Assembly: GCA_051744605.1 (NCBI GenBank)
Contig: JBNJDE010000118.1
Coordinates: forward strand, 1 to 6,061
Direction: 5' to 3'
Length of the DNA stretch: 6,061 nucleotides
From: Halanaeroarchaeum sp051744605
Lineage (GTDB): Archaea > Halobacteriota > Halobacteria > Halobacteriales > Halobacteriaceae
Part shown: in pieces, positions 1-5,167 of the stretch
Numbering within the stretch: position 1 is the first letter of the stretch
How the letters are laid out: the number at the start of each line of letters is the position of its first letter
Program-made: the position numbers and the translations under genes
The notes under the pieces: model-generated
Seen by the model: only the letters and a program-made list of their open reading frames with translations
Databases searched by the model: none
Told to the model about the DNA's origin: nothing

Positions 1-44
1 GTCGCGGTCGAAACGAGTATGGTCGCGTCATCTGAACTGTTCGT

Positions 45-725
45 ATGCACGTCGTCGTCAACGCCGCCGTGAGCGTGGACGGAAAACTCGCCTCTCGGGA
101 GCGCGAGCAACTTCGAATCAGCGGCCCCGATGACTTCGCGCGCGTCGACCGCCTGCGCGCCTCGGTCGACGCGGTGATGGTCGGCGTCGGGACGGTCCTC
201 GCAGACGACCCGTCGTTGACCCTCGACGACGAGTCGCTCGTGACGAAGCGAACGGATGCCGGGAAATCGCCACAGCCCGCGCGAATCGTCGCCGACTCGC
301 ACGCCCGAACCCCGCCGGATGCCACCATCCTCGACGACGAGGCCGAAACCTTCGTCCTCGTGACCGAGGCGACGCCCACCGATCACCTGCGCTCGCTCGA
401 GGAGGGCGGCGCGACCGTCATCGTCGCCGGAACCGACCGCGTCGACCTCACCGCGGCCTGTGACGAACTGGCGACAGCGGGCGTGGAGACGATCATGGCC
501 GAAGGCGGCGGCGAACTCATCTTCTCGCTCTTCGAGGACGACCTGGTCGACGAACTGACGGTCTACGTCGGATCGATGCTCGTCGGGGGCCGCGATGCGC
601 CGACGCTGGCCGACGGCGAGGGATTCGTCGCGGACTTCCCCGACCTCGACCTCCAGTCAGTCGAGCGACTGGACGACGGCGTGGTCCTCGACTACGACGT
701 CGCCGATGCTGGACCGGGTCGATAG
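45..725 (+). CDS. 2,5-diamino-6-(ribosylamino)-4(3H)-pyrimidinone 5'-phosphate reductase (RibD C-terminal domain family)
   Basis: The 226-aa product is a stand-alone RibD C-terminal (dihydrofolate-reductase-like) domain with no deaminase domain, as in the archaeal and fungal (Rib7) enzymes. The family uses NAD(P)H to reduce the ribosyl group of the diaminopyrimidine made after the GTP cyclohydrolase step, early in riboflavin synthesis in the cytoplasm. Visible motifs are S10-x-D-G-K14 at the N terminus, the family signature MVGVGTVLADDPSLT at about 45-59, and EGGGELI at about 153-159, which lines the cofactor site. Length is normal for a single-domain reductase. The ATG at 45 puts the first beta strand (HVVVNAAVSVDGK) directly at the N terminus, as expected, and no better upstream in-frame start exists. 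No clear box A is visible in the 44 bases before it. It converges on the minus-strand gene ending at 750. Substrate assignment rests on family knowledge; a DHFR-like paralogue is the main alternative. Confidence 0.9.
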   Translation: MHVVVNAAVSVDGKLASREREQLRISGPDDFARVDRLRASVDAVMVGVGTVLADDPSLTLDDESLVTKRTDAGKSPQPARIVADSHARTPPDATILDDEAETFVLVTEATPTDHLRSLEEGGATVIVAGTDRVDLTAACDELATAGVETIMAEGGGELIFSLFEDDLVDELTVYVGSMLVGGRDAPTLADGEGFVADFPDLDLQSVERLDDGVVLDYDVADAGPGR

Positions 726-749
726 ACGGCGCACTGCAGGGCGCCGGTA

Positions 750-1037
750 TCAGTGGGAGTGGCCGGTGGCCTCGCCGTAGGTCATCCCGAAGCGCTCCTC
801 GAAGACGTCCATCGCGTCCGACTCGATCGCTTCCAGTTCCTCGTCCTCGTCACCGTGGCCGTGGTGAACGATGGCGTGGGCACGCTCCGCGAAGGCCATG
901 ACGACCATGTCGCCGACGATCTCGGCGTCGGTCTCGTCGTCTTCCTCGCGGAAGAGGTCCACGAGGTCGGCCGGGAGTTCGAATTCGTCCGATTCGTCGT
1001 CGATCTCGAGGGATACCGTCAGTCGATCAGTTGCCAT
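750..1037 (-). CDS. Small acidic histidine-containing haloarchaeal protein of unknown function
   Basis: I do not recognise a characterised family. The product is 95 aa if it starts at the ATG at 1037 (MATDRLTVSL). A longer in-frame reading to 1271 would run back through the end of trxB and reads as low-quality Arg/Ser/Thr-rich sequence, so it is not used. The protein is highly acidic. It has a predicted beta-like N terminus (RLTVSLEI), an acidic helix (about 26-45), a more hydrophobic helix (about 41-57, VGDMVVMAFAERAHAIV), then the cluster H58-H59-G-H61 followed by an acidic run, and it ends G-H93-S-H95. The histidines could bind a metal, but this is inference. It lies 46 bp downstream of trxB on the same strand, with no box A in the gap, so co-transcription with trxB is likely. 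Codon and amino-acid use match the neighbours, which supports a real gene. Confidence 0.8.
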   Translation of the reverse strand: MATDRLTVSLEIDDESDEFELPADLVDLFREEDDETDAEIVGDMVVMAFAERAHAIVHHGHGDEDEELEAIESDAMDVFEERFGMTYGEATGHSH

Positions 1038-1083
1038 GCTACCGGGTTCGTCCGACCGGACAAGAAACCACTGTTTTCCGGGC

Positions 1084-2175
1084 TCAGTCGTCCGCCGCGG
1101 CGCGCGTCTCGCCGGAGACGTCGCCGAGGTCGGCCGTCTCCAGCCAATCGTCAGCGTCCATGGCGGCCTGACTGCCCATCCCGGCGGCCGTGACCGCCTG
1201 CTGGTAGTGGAAATCGACCACGTCGCCCGCGCCGAAGATGCCCTCGACGTCTGTCCGTGTCTGGCCGCCACCGCGACCGCCTTTCGTGAGGAGGTACCCC
1301 TCGTCGTCGAGTTCGACGCCGGTACCTTCGAGGAAGTCGGTATTTGGCGTGTGGCCGATTGCCAGGAAGACGGCGCCGACGTCCATGTCGAAGTGTTCCA
1401 CCTCGTCGGCCGTCTCGGGGTCCTCGAGCTTGTCGGTCGGGTGGCCGTCGTGGTGGCGGACCAGACTCACGTGGTCAACGCCGTCCGCCTGGGAGCCGTG
1501 GATCTCGACCGCCTCGGTGTTCTTCAGCAGTTCGATGTCGCCGGCCTCGACCTGCTCCATGACCCGGTCGATCCAGTAGTCCTCGGCCCGGAAGTTCTCG
1601 CGGCGGTGAGCGATGTACACCGTGTCCGCGAACTTCGTGAGGAACGTGGCCTCCTCCATCGCGGCGTCACCGCCGCCCACGACGAGCATGTCCTCGTCCC
1701 GGAAGAACGCCCCGTCACAGGTGGCACACGTCGAGACGCCGTACCCCATCAGGGTGTCTTCACCGGGGATGTTGAGGGTCCGGGCGCTCGCGCCACTGGC
1801 GACGATGACTGCGTCGGCGGTGTAGACGTCGCCGTTGGACAGGGTGATCTCGAACGGTCGCGTGCTGTCGTCGATGGCCTCGACGATGCCGTGTTCGACC
1901 TGGGTCCCGAACTTCTGGGCCTGTCTTTTCATCCGGTTGATGAGATCGGAGCCGTTGATGCCGTCCGGGAAGCCCGGGTAGTTGTCGACCTCGGTCGTGA
2001 GCGTCAACTGTCCACCTGGTTCGTCCCCCTGGAAGAGCAGCGGTTCGTTGTTCGACCGACCGGCGTAGATGCCAGCCGTCAGCGCGGCGATCCCGGAGCC
2101 GACGATGATGAGTCGCCGGTGCTCGACCGCCGCCCCGCCGTCCGGGACCACGCGTGGCGAATCCGTGTGTTCCAT
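1084..2175 (-). CDS. trxB: Thioredoxin-disulfide reductase
   Basis: The 363-aa flavoprotein reduces the active-site disulfide of thioredoxin or a related small redox protein, using electrons passed from NADPH through FAD to a redox-active cysteine pair. The FAD-binding loop GSGIAALTAG is at about 26-35 and GDEPGGQLTLTTEVDNYPGF at about 50-69. The catalytic pair is C150-A-T-C153-D. The second dinucleotide fold starts GGGDAAMEE (167-175), and H190-R-R-E-N-F-R196 is the pattern that contacts the 2'-phosphate of NADPH. The C-terminal FAD motif is GIFGAGDV (312-319), with YQQAVTAAGMGSQAA after it. It is longer than the roughly 320-aa bacterial enzyme, with about 20 extra N-terminal residues and an acidic/His-containing insertion near 225-262. 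The ATG at 2175 was chosen because a candidate box A lies 23-30 bases upstream; the longer reading to 2277 would put that element inside the gene and adds a basic, atypical leader. Confidence 0.96.
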   Translation of the reverse strand: MEHTDSPRVVPDGGAAVEHRRLIIVGSGIAALTAGIYAGRSNNEPLLFQGDEPGGQLTLTTEVDNYPGFPDGINGSDLINRMKRQAQKFGTQVEHGIVEAIDDSTRPFEITLSNGDVYTADAVIVASGASARTLNIPGEDTLMGYGVSTCATCDGAFFRDEDMLVVGGGDAAMEEATFLTKFADTVYIAHRRENFRAEDYWIDRVMEQVEAGDIELLKNTEAVEIHGSQADGVDHVSLVRHHDGHPTDKLEDPETADEVEHFDMDVGAVFLAIGHTPNTDFLEGTGVELDDEGYLLTKGGRGGGQTRTDVEGIFGAGDVVDFHYQQAVTAAGMGSQAAMDADDWLETADLGDVSGETRAAADD

Positions 2176-2197
2176 GCCTCTAGTTGCTCGGAGACCC

Positions 2198-2205
2198 GTA
2201 ATTAG
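2198..2205 (-). promoter_or_regulatory. Candidate box A (TATA) element of trxB
   Basis: Read on the minus strand the element is CTAATTAC, an A/T island in G+C-rich surroundings. It is centred about 26 bases upstream of the trxB ATG at 2175. That spacing would put the transcription start at or within a few bases of the ATG, giving the leaderless transcript common in haloarchaea. The match to the usual TTTAWA-like core is imperfect. Confidence 0.45.
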
Positions 2206-2235
2206 CTTGTCCCCCAGGGCGGTCTCGCCGGGTCC

Positions 2236-2302
2236 AGCACGCGGACACGACCGCCTCCCGGCGATCGCGTGCTTCACGAACGCTTAGGGACGACCGCGTG
2301 CT
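2236..2302. repeat. Three evenly spaced copies of an 8-bp motif in the trxB/DUF357 divergent promoter region
   Basis: The word CGCGTGCT occurs at 2266-2273 and 2295-2302, and its exact reverse complement AGCACGCG is at 2236-2243. Start-to-start distances are 30 and 29 bp, about three helical turns. The two direct copies match over 12 bases with one mismatch (2262-2273 and 2291-2302). The inverted pair (2236-2243 with 2266-2273) has a 22-nt spacer and could instead form a hairpin. All three lie in the 137-bp gap between the divergent trxB and DUF357 genes. A multi-site operator for one or both genes is possible, but this is inference from layout only. Confidence 0.4.
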
Positions 2303-2312
2303 GATTCCAGAC

Positions 2313-2597
2313 ATGTCCGCCGATCTCGAGGAGAAGACGGACCGGTACGAGCGACTGCTCACCGAAGCCCTGGACGCGGCCGACGCGACCGCGCCACCGG
2401 AGACCCCGCTGGGGGAAGCGGCCGCCGAGTACGAAGAGATGGCCCGTTCCTATCTGGCGGATGGCCGTCACTTCCGGGCCGACGACGACCTCGTCAACGC
2501 ACTGGCCGCGTTCTCTTACGGCCACGCGTGGCTGGACGCCGGTGCGCGCATCGGCCTCTTTTCGGTACCGACCGAGGGCCACCTGTTCACCGTCTGA
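2313..2597 (+). CDS. DUF357 family protein
   Basis: The 94-aa product fits the archaeal DUF357 family, whose function is not established. It is mostly helical: an N-terminal helix (about 3-23, ADLEEKTDRYERLLTEALDAA), a Pro-rich turn (28-32), a second helix (34-49) and a third (about 55-77). The family's most recognisable stretch is the C-terminal SYGHAWLDAGARIGLF at about 68-83. No transmembrane segment, signal peptide or catalytic motif is seen, so it is a likely cytoplasmic helical-bundle protein. The ATG at 2313 gives the usual short acidic N terminus. An in-frame GTG at 2298 would add only MLIPD and overlaps one of the iterated motifs, so it is less likely. It diverges from trxB. A possible weak promoter element is CTTAGG at about 2283-2288. 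Confidence 0.85.
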   Translation: MSADLEEKTDRYERLLTEALDAADATAPPETPLGEAAAEYEEMARSYLADGRHFRADDDLVNALAAFSYGHAWLDAGARIGLFSVPTEGHLFTV

Positions 2598-2643
2598 AAC
2601 GGGCCAACCGTCCGCCAGAATCACTTCCACGTCGGTCATCATC

Positions 2644-2650
2644 TTTATAT
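2644..2650 (+). promoter_or_regulatory. Box A (TATA) promoter element of the small zinc-binding protein gene
   Basis: TTTATAT is a strong archaeal box A match in otherwise G+C-rich sequence. It lies about 37 bases (centre to start) before the ATG at 2684, so transcription should begin near 2672-2675, leaving a leader of roughly 10 nt. This makes the downstream gene the first of its own transcript and separates it from the DUF357 gene. Confidence 0.75.
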
Positions 2651-2683
2651 CTCGAACCGTAAAATCGTAGCAAACACGCAGAG

Positions 2684-3052
2684 ATGGGGACCGAAGAGAC
2701 CACGAACTGTATCGTCTGTGGCCGTGACGGCGGCTACCATCGGGCAGTCGTCGACGTCGTCGAGGAGCGTGTCGTCGGCGCCCTCTGTCGGGAGTGCGAG
2801 CGAGAGGAGTTCGGCCGCACCCTCGACCGCGGATTCTTCGAGGCCCGCGAGGGCTGTGCCCTCTGCGACCGCGACGGTCACGTCGCCATCCCCATCTGGC
2901 GACCCGTCGCCCGCACCACGGACGACGGTGCGGTGATCAACGAGGTCACGTTCGCCGTCGACGAGGCGACCGTCAGGTTGTGCGACGAACACGTGGCCGC
3001 CATCGCGGAGGAGTTCCCCGCTACCCGCCGCCGGCCGGTGCCGTCGCGGTAG
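2684..3052 (+). CDS. Small haloarchaeal protein with two predicted zinc sites, function unknown
   Basis: I do not recognise a characterised family. The 122-aa product has four metal-ligand knuckles: C9-x2-C12, C35-x2-C38, C58-x2-C61 and C100-x2-H103. The obvious pairing is a first zinc site from C9/C12 with C35/C38, and a second from C58/C61 with C100/H103, that is, two treble-clef or ribbon-like modules in tandem. An acidic helix (38-55) links the modules, and a beta-rich stretch with a Trp (68-98) lies between the ligands of the second. The last residues are basic (TRRRPVPSR). No signal peptide or membrane segment is seen, so it is likely cytoplasmic. DNA, RNA or protein binding are all possible. 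The ATG at 2684 is set by the box A upstream and by placing the first CxxC near the N terminus. The four paired motifs and the strong promoter support a real gene. Confidence 0.82.
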   Translation: MGTEETTNCIVCGRDGGYHRAVVDVVEERVVGALCRECEREEFGRTLDRGFFEAREGCALCDRDGHVAIPIWRPVARTTDDGAVINEVTFAVDEATVRLCDEHVAAIAEEFPATRRRPVPSR

Positions 3053-3076
3053 TCGGGGCCGATCGCGGTAGTCGGG
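3044..3076 (+). repeat. 14-bp tandem direct repeat at the end of the zinc-protein gene
   Basis: The 14-mer TCGCGGTAGTCGGG occurs at 3044-3057 and again at 3063-3076, a period of 19 bp. The first copy contains the TAG stop codon (3050-3052) of the preceding gene; the second lies in the gap. It looks like a small local duplication, and no function is evident. Confidence 0.6.
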
Positions 3077-3132
3077 ACGGTCCCTGTCGGGTCGCCACCG
3101 GGTTTGATGTCTTCCGCCACGTGGTGTTAGGT

Positions 3133-3756
3133 ATGTTTCAAGACAGGACCTCGGCCGGGACCCAGCTCGCGGAGCGGATGGAGGTTGAAGGAATCGACCT
3201 CGACCTGGTCCTCGGCGTCCCCCGCGGTGGGTTACCGGCAGCCAGGGCCGTCGCCGACGCCTTCGACGCCCCGCTCGACGTCATCGCGGCGAAGAAACTC
3301 GGTGCACCGCGCAACCCCGAACTCGCCATCGGCGCAGCGGCGTCGGACGGGACGGTCTGGCTGAATGACGAGCTCATCGACCGGCTTGGCGTGGCCGACT
3401 CGTACGTCGACGAGGAACGCAAGCGGGCCATGTCGGTGGCTGCAGAGAAGGAGGAGACGTACCGTGAGGGACGCGAGCCCCCGGAAATCGAGGGCAAGCG
3501 AGTCGCCATCGTCGACGACGGCATCGCGACGGGGGCGACGATGAAGGCGAGCATCCGCGCCGTCGAGAACCAGGGGGCAAGTGGGGTCGTGGTCGGCGTC
3601 CCCGTCGGACCGCCAGAGACCGTCCGGGACCTCCGCGAAGCGGCTGACGCGGTCGTGGTCGTGGAGCAGCCACGGAGTTTCGGCGCCATCGGCGCCCACT
3701 ACCGCGATTTCACCCAGGTATCCGACGAGGAAGCCATGCAGTACCTCCGGACGTGA
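3133..3756 (+). CDS. Phosphoribosyltransferase family protein (COG1926 type)
   Basis: The 207-aa product is a type I phosphoribosyltransferase-fold protein of the predicted group COG1926, whose substrate is not established. The PRPP-binding loop is V124-A-I-V-D-D-G-I-A-T-G-A-T136, including the paired aspartates D128/D129 and the following TGAT. Other family stretches are the N-terminal VLGVPRGGLPAA (about 26-37), the KKLGAPRNPELAIGA segment (54-68), and the C-terminal FGAIGAHYRDFTQVSDEE (183-200). The insertion of about 50 residues before the PRPP loop (76-120), rich in charged helix, is typical of this group rather than of the shorter purine or pyrimidine salvage enzymes. The ATG at 3133 gives the usual MF-x-DRT N terminus. 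A longer reading to 2794 overlaps the upstream gene and is rejected. It ends 54 bp before the rpl21e box A. Nucleotide salvage is possible, but the acceptor base cannot be read from the sequence. Confidence 0.9.
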   Translation: MFQDRTSAGTQLAERMEVEGIDLDLVLGVPRGGLPAARAVADAFDAPLDVIAAKKLGAPRNPELAIGAAASDGTVWLNDELIDRLGVADSYVDEERKRAMSVAAEKEETYREGREPPEIEGKRVAIVDDGIATGATMKASIRAVENQGASGVVVGVPVGPPETVRDLREAADAVVVVEQPRSFGAIGAHYRDFTQVSDEEAMQYLRT

Positions 3757-3782
3757 ATATCACTACCCGGTCCAGCATCGCG

Positions 3783-3799
3783 GTCCGCGCCGAGCGGAC
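3783..3799 (+). terminator. Hairpin between the phosphoribosyltransferase and rpl21e, possible terminator or attenuating structure
   Basis: GTCCGC (3783-3788) and GCGGAC (3794-3799) form a perfect 6-bp stem with a 5-nt loop. It lies 26 bases after the phosphoribosyltransferase stop. The T-run that could complete termination (3811-3814) is part of the rpl21e box A. Archaeal termination depends mainly on T-runs, so the hairpin's role is uncertain and a chance inverted repeat in G+C-rich DNA is possible. Confidence 0.3.
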
Positions 3800-3810
3800 G
3801 GGAACGTGCC

Positions 3811-3818
3811 TTTTATAA
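3811..3818 (+). promoter_or_regulatory. Box A (TATA) promoter element of the rpl21e cluster
   Basis: TTTTATAA is a near-ideal archaeal TATA element, centred about 33 bases before the rpl21e ATG at 3848. The transcription start is expected near 3838-3842, leaving a leader of under 10 nt. It is the main promoter candidate for rpl21e and rpoF and perhaps the genes beyond. Confidence 0.8.
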
Positions 3819-3847
3819 CTTCCTCGGTGGTAGAAAGGCGTACGACT

Positions 3848-4141
3848 ATGCCGAGTTCCAACGGACCCCTCAACAGCACACGCAAGAAGCTCTCTAACCG
3901 ACCGCGAGAGCGTGGGACGTCCCCGCCACAGCGGTCCGTCGAGACCTTCGAGGCCGGCCAGAAGGTACACCTCCACATCGACCCGAGCGTCCCGGACGGA
4001 CGCTTCCATCCGCGATTCAACGGTCAGACTGGCGAGATCGTCGAACAGCAGGGTCGGGCGTACAAGATCGCCATCACGGACCGCGGCAAGGACAAGACCC
4101 TCTTCGCCATCCCCGCTCACCTGCAGGCCCAGCAGGACTGA
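3848..4141 (+). CDS. rpl21e: 50S ribosomal protein L21e
   Basis: The 97-aa product matches the archaeal/eukaryotic L21e family of the large ribosomal subunit. The N terminus is the typical basic rRNA-binding tail (MPSSNGPLNSTRKKLSNRPRERG, about 1-23) followed by the SPPQR segment. The body is an SH3-like barrel that includes KVHLHIDPSVPDGRFHPRF (39-57) and GQTGEIVEQQGRAYKIAI (59-76). The C terminus ends AHLQAQQD. Its basic character contrasts with the acidic proteins around it, as expected for an rRNA-contacting protein. The ATG at 3848 fits both the family N terminus and the box A at 3811-3818. It lies 3 nt upstream of rpoF, the order seen in many archaeal genomes. Confidence 0.97.
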   Translation: MPSSNGPLNSTRKKLSNRPRERGTSPPQRSVETFEAGQKVHLHIDPSVPDGRFHPRFNGQTGEIVEQQGRAYKIAITDRGKDKTLFAIPAHLQAQQD

Positions 4142-4144
4142 CCC

Positions 4145-4501
4145 ATGACGATCTTCAAGGAGACGGTCGACGAGGAGTTCGTGACGGTCTCGGAGGCCAA
4201 AGAGCTGCTCGCCGACGTCGAGAGCGAACGGGCACTCGACGAGGATCGGGAGCTTCGGTACGAACTCGCCCGGGCCATCGAACACTCCCAGCGATTCGCC
4301 GTCCTCGATCCGGAGGAGTCGGTCGACCTCGTCGAGGAACTCGCCGCGCTGGAGACGGTCGACACCAAGGTCGCGTTCAAGATCGCCGACCTCCTTCCGC
4401 AATCGCGGACGGAACTCCGCGCCGTCTTCGCCCAGGAACGTTACGCCCTCTCTGGGGACGAACTCGACGAGATTCTCGACGTCGTCGCCAAATACGCCTG
4501 A
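4145..4501 (+). CDS. rpoF: DNA-directed RNA polymerase subunit F (Rpb4-like)
   Basis: The 118-aa product is the archaeal homologue of eukaryotic Rpb4. With RpoE (Rpb7-like) it forms the RNA polymerase stalk, which contacts nascent RNA and aids open-complex formation and processivity. The N-terminal part (about 1-25, MTIFKETVDEEFVTVSEAKELL) is the RpoE-contacting segment. A helical middle (26-70) leads to the C-terminal HRDC-like helical domain with KIADLLPQSRTELRAVFAQE (79-98) and LSGDELDEILDVVAKYA (102-118), the most recognisable family stretch. Length is normal. The start at 4145 follows the rpl21e stop by three bases, so the two are almost certainly co-transcribed and perhaps translationally coupled. 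No Shine-Dalgarno-like sequence is evident. Confidence 0.95.
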   Translation: MTIFKETVDEEFVTVSEAKELLADVESERALDEDRELRYELARAIEHSQRFAVLDPEESVDLVEELAALETVDTKVAFKIADLLPQSRTELRAVFAQERYALSGDELDEILDVVAKYA

Positions 4502-4524
4502 ACGCGCCGGCCAACCGGGGCATC

Positions 4525-4530
4525 TATTAA
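4525..4530 (+). promoter_or_regulatory. Candidate internal box A (TATA) element before the DUF655 gene
   Basis: TATTAA, in the context CTATTAAG, is centred about 28 bases before the ATG at 4556, the spacing expected for a transcript starting within a few bases of the start codon. It is the only A/T island in the 54-bp gap. It suggests that the downstream part of the cluster can be transcribed separately from rpl21e-rpoF. Confidence 0.6.
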
Positions 4531-4555
4531 GTGGCCGCTCGGCGTACGCACAGCC

Positions 4556-5134
4556 ATGAGCGACAGTGACGGGTCTGACGCAGACGACCGCGAGTACGCG
4601 GTCGTCCTCGATGTCCTCGCCCACGGGCGAAGTGACGCCGACGAGCCGCAGTATCGCCGATCGCCGGTCGCCTACGCCGTCGGCGAGGATACGTTCGCCC
4701 TCTTCGAAATGACGCTGACCGACGACGCGGACATCTCGATCGGTGACCGCGTCGCCATCCGGCCCGCCTTCGAGGAGGGGATCGACCGTGGGCGGCAGAT
4801 CGACTACGATGGGCTGACCGACGGCGCCCGGTCCGAACTCGAGTACGTCGTCGAGGAGATCGTCGAGGACAACGAGCGACGCTTCGTCGACTTCTTCAAC
4901 GAGGCCCAGCCCGTCTCCCTCCGACTGCATCAGCTCAACATCCTGCCGGGCATCGGGGACAAACTACGCGATACGATCCTCGAACGGCGCAAACGACAGC
5001 CCTTCGAGACCTTCGCGCAACTGGACGAGCAGGTGGACGGGCTCCACGACCCGATGGGGACCATCAGCGACCGGATTCTCGAGGAGATCCGCGAGGGTGA
5101 GGATCTCAAGTACCGCCTCTTCGTTCGCTCGTAA
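4556..5134 (+). CDS. DUF655 family protein with helix-hairpin-helix motifs
   Basis: The 192-aa product belongs to the archaeal DUF655 family, which has no settled function but is a predicted nucleic-acid-binding protein. The first 11 residues are an acidic tail. A beta-rich domain follows (about 13-72: YAVVLDVLAHG, PVAYAVGEDTFALFEMTL, and the OB-like SIGDRVAIRP), then a linking helix (91-114). The C terminus has a clear helix-hairpin-helix, LNILPGIGDKLRDTILERR (127-145), with PGIG as the hairpin. A second, weaker copy lies at about 160-178, giving a likely (HhH)2 unit similar to those that bind DNA or RNA backbones. It sits between rpoF and rsmA, a linkage conserved in archaea, so a role in rRNA maturation, ribosome assembly or transcription is a reasonable inference. 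It may have its own promoter (box A at 4525-4530). Confidence 0.92.
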   Translation: MSDSDGSDADDREYAVVLDVLAHGRSDADEPQYRRSPVAYAVGEDTFALFEMTLTDDADISIGDRVAIRPAFEEGIDRGRQIDYDGLTDGARSELEYVVEEIVEDNERRFVDFFNEAQPVSLRLHQLNILPGIGDKLRDTILERRKRQPFETFAQLDEQVDGLHDPMGTISDRILEEIREGEDLKYRLFVRS

Positions 5135-5167
5135 GCGGTATCAGGCCCCGCCCGCTACGAACGCCTA

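Noticed and set aside
1..44. Promoter or upstream gene end before the riboflavin-pathway reductase
   Set aside because: Only a weak GAGTATGG stretch is near the expected position. Nothing is clear enough to call, and the short ATG-initiated frame at 19 stops quickly.
726..749. Bidirectional terminator between the convergent genes ending at 725 and 750
   Set aside because: The gap has a GGCGCC palindrome but no convincing stem-loop and no T-run on either strand.
1038..1271. N-terminal extension of the small His-containing protein back to 1271
   Set aside because: It would overlap the end of trxB and adds Arg/Ser/Thr-rich sequence unlike the acidic remainder. The ATG at 1037 gives a coherent protein.
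2148..2157. Perfect palindrome CCACGCGTGG inside the start of trxB as a fourth operator copy
   Set aside because: It shares only the CACGCG/CGCGTG core with the intergenic copies, is off the 29-30 bp spacing and lies in coding sequence, so I do not count it as part of the array.
871..2205. Long plus-strand open frame (444 codons) opposite trxB
   Set aside because: It is antisense to a clear trxB with all motifs. High G+C suppresses stop codons in this frame, and the translation shows no recognisable domain.
2176..2277. N-terminal extension of TrxB by 34 residues to 2277
   Set aside because: It would swallow the candidate box A and two of the iterated motifs, and the added residues are basic and not typical of the family.
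2794..3132. N-terminal extension of the phosphoribosyltransferase into the zinc-protein gene
   Set aside because: The added stretch is an Arg/His-rich out-of-frame shadow of the upstream gene. The family N terminus begins at 3133.
3710..4930. Long minus-strand open frame (406 codons) opposite rpl21e, rpoF and DUF655
   Set aside because: It runs across three well-supported plus-strand genes and their promoters. Its openness is a codon-bias artefact of G+C-rich coding DNA.
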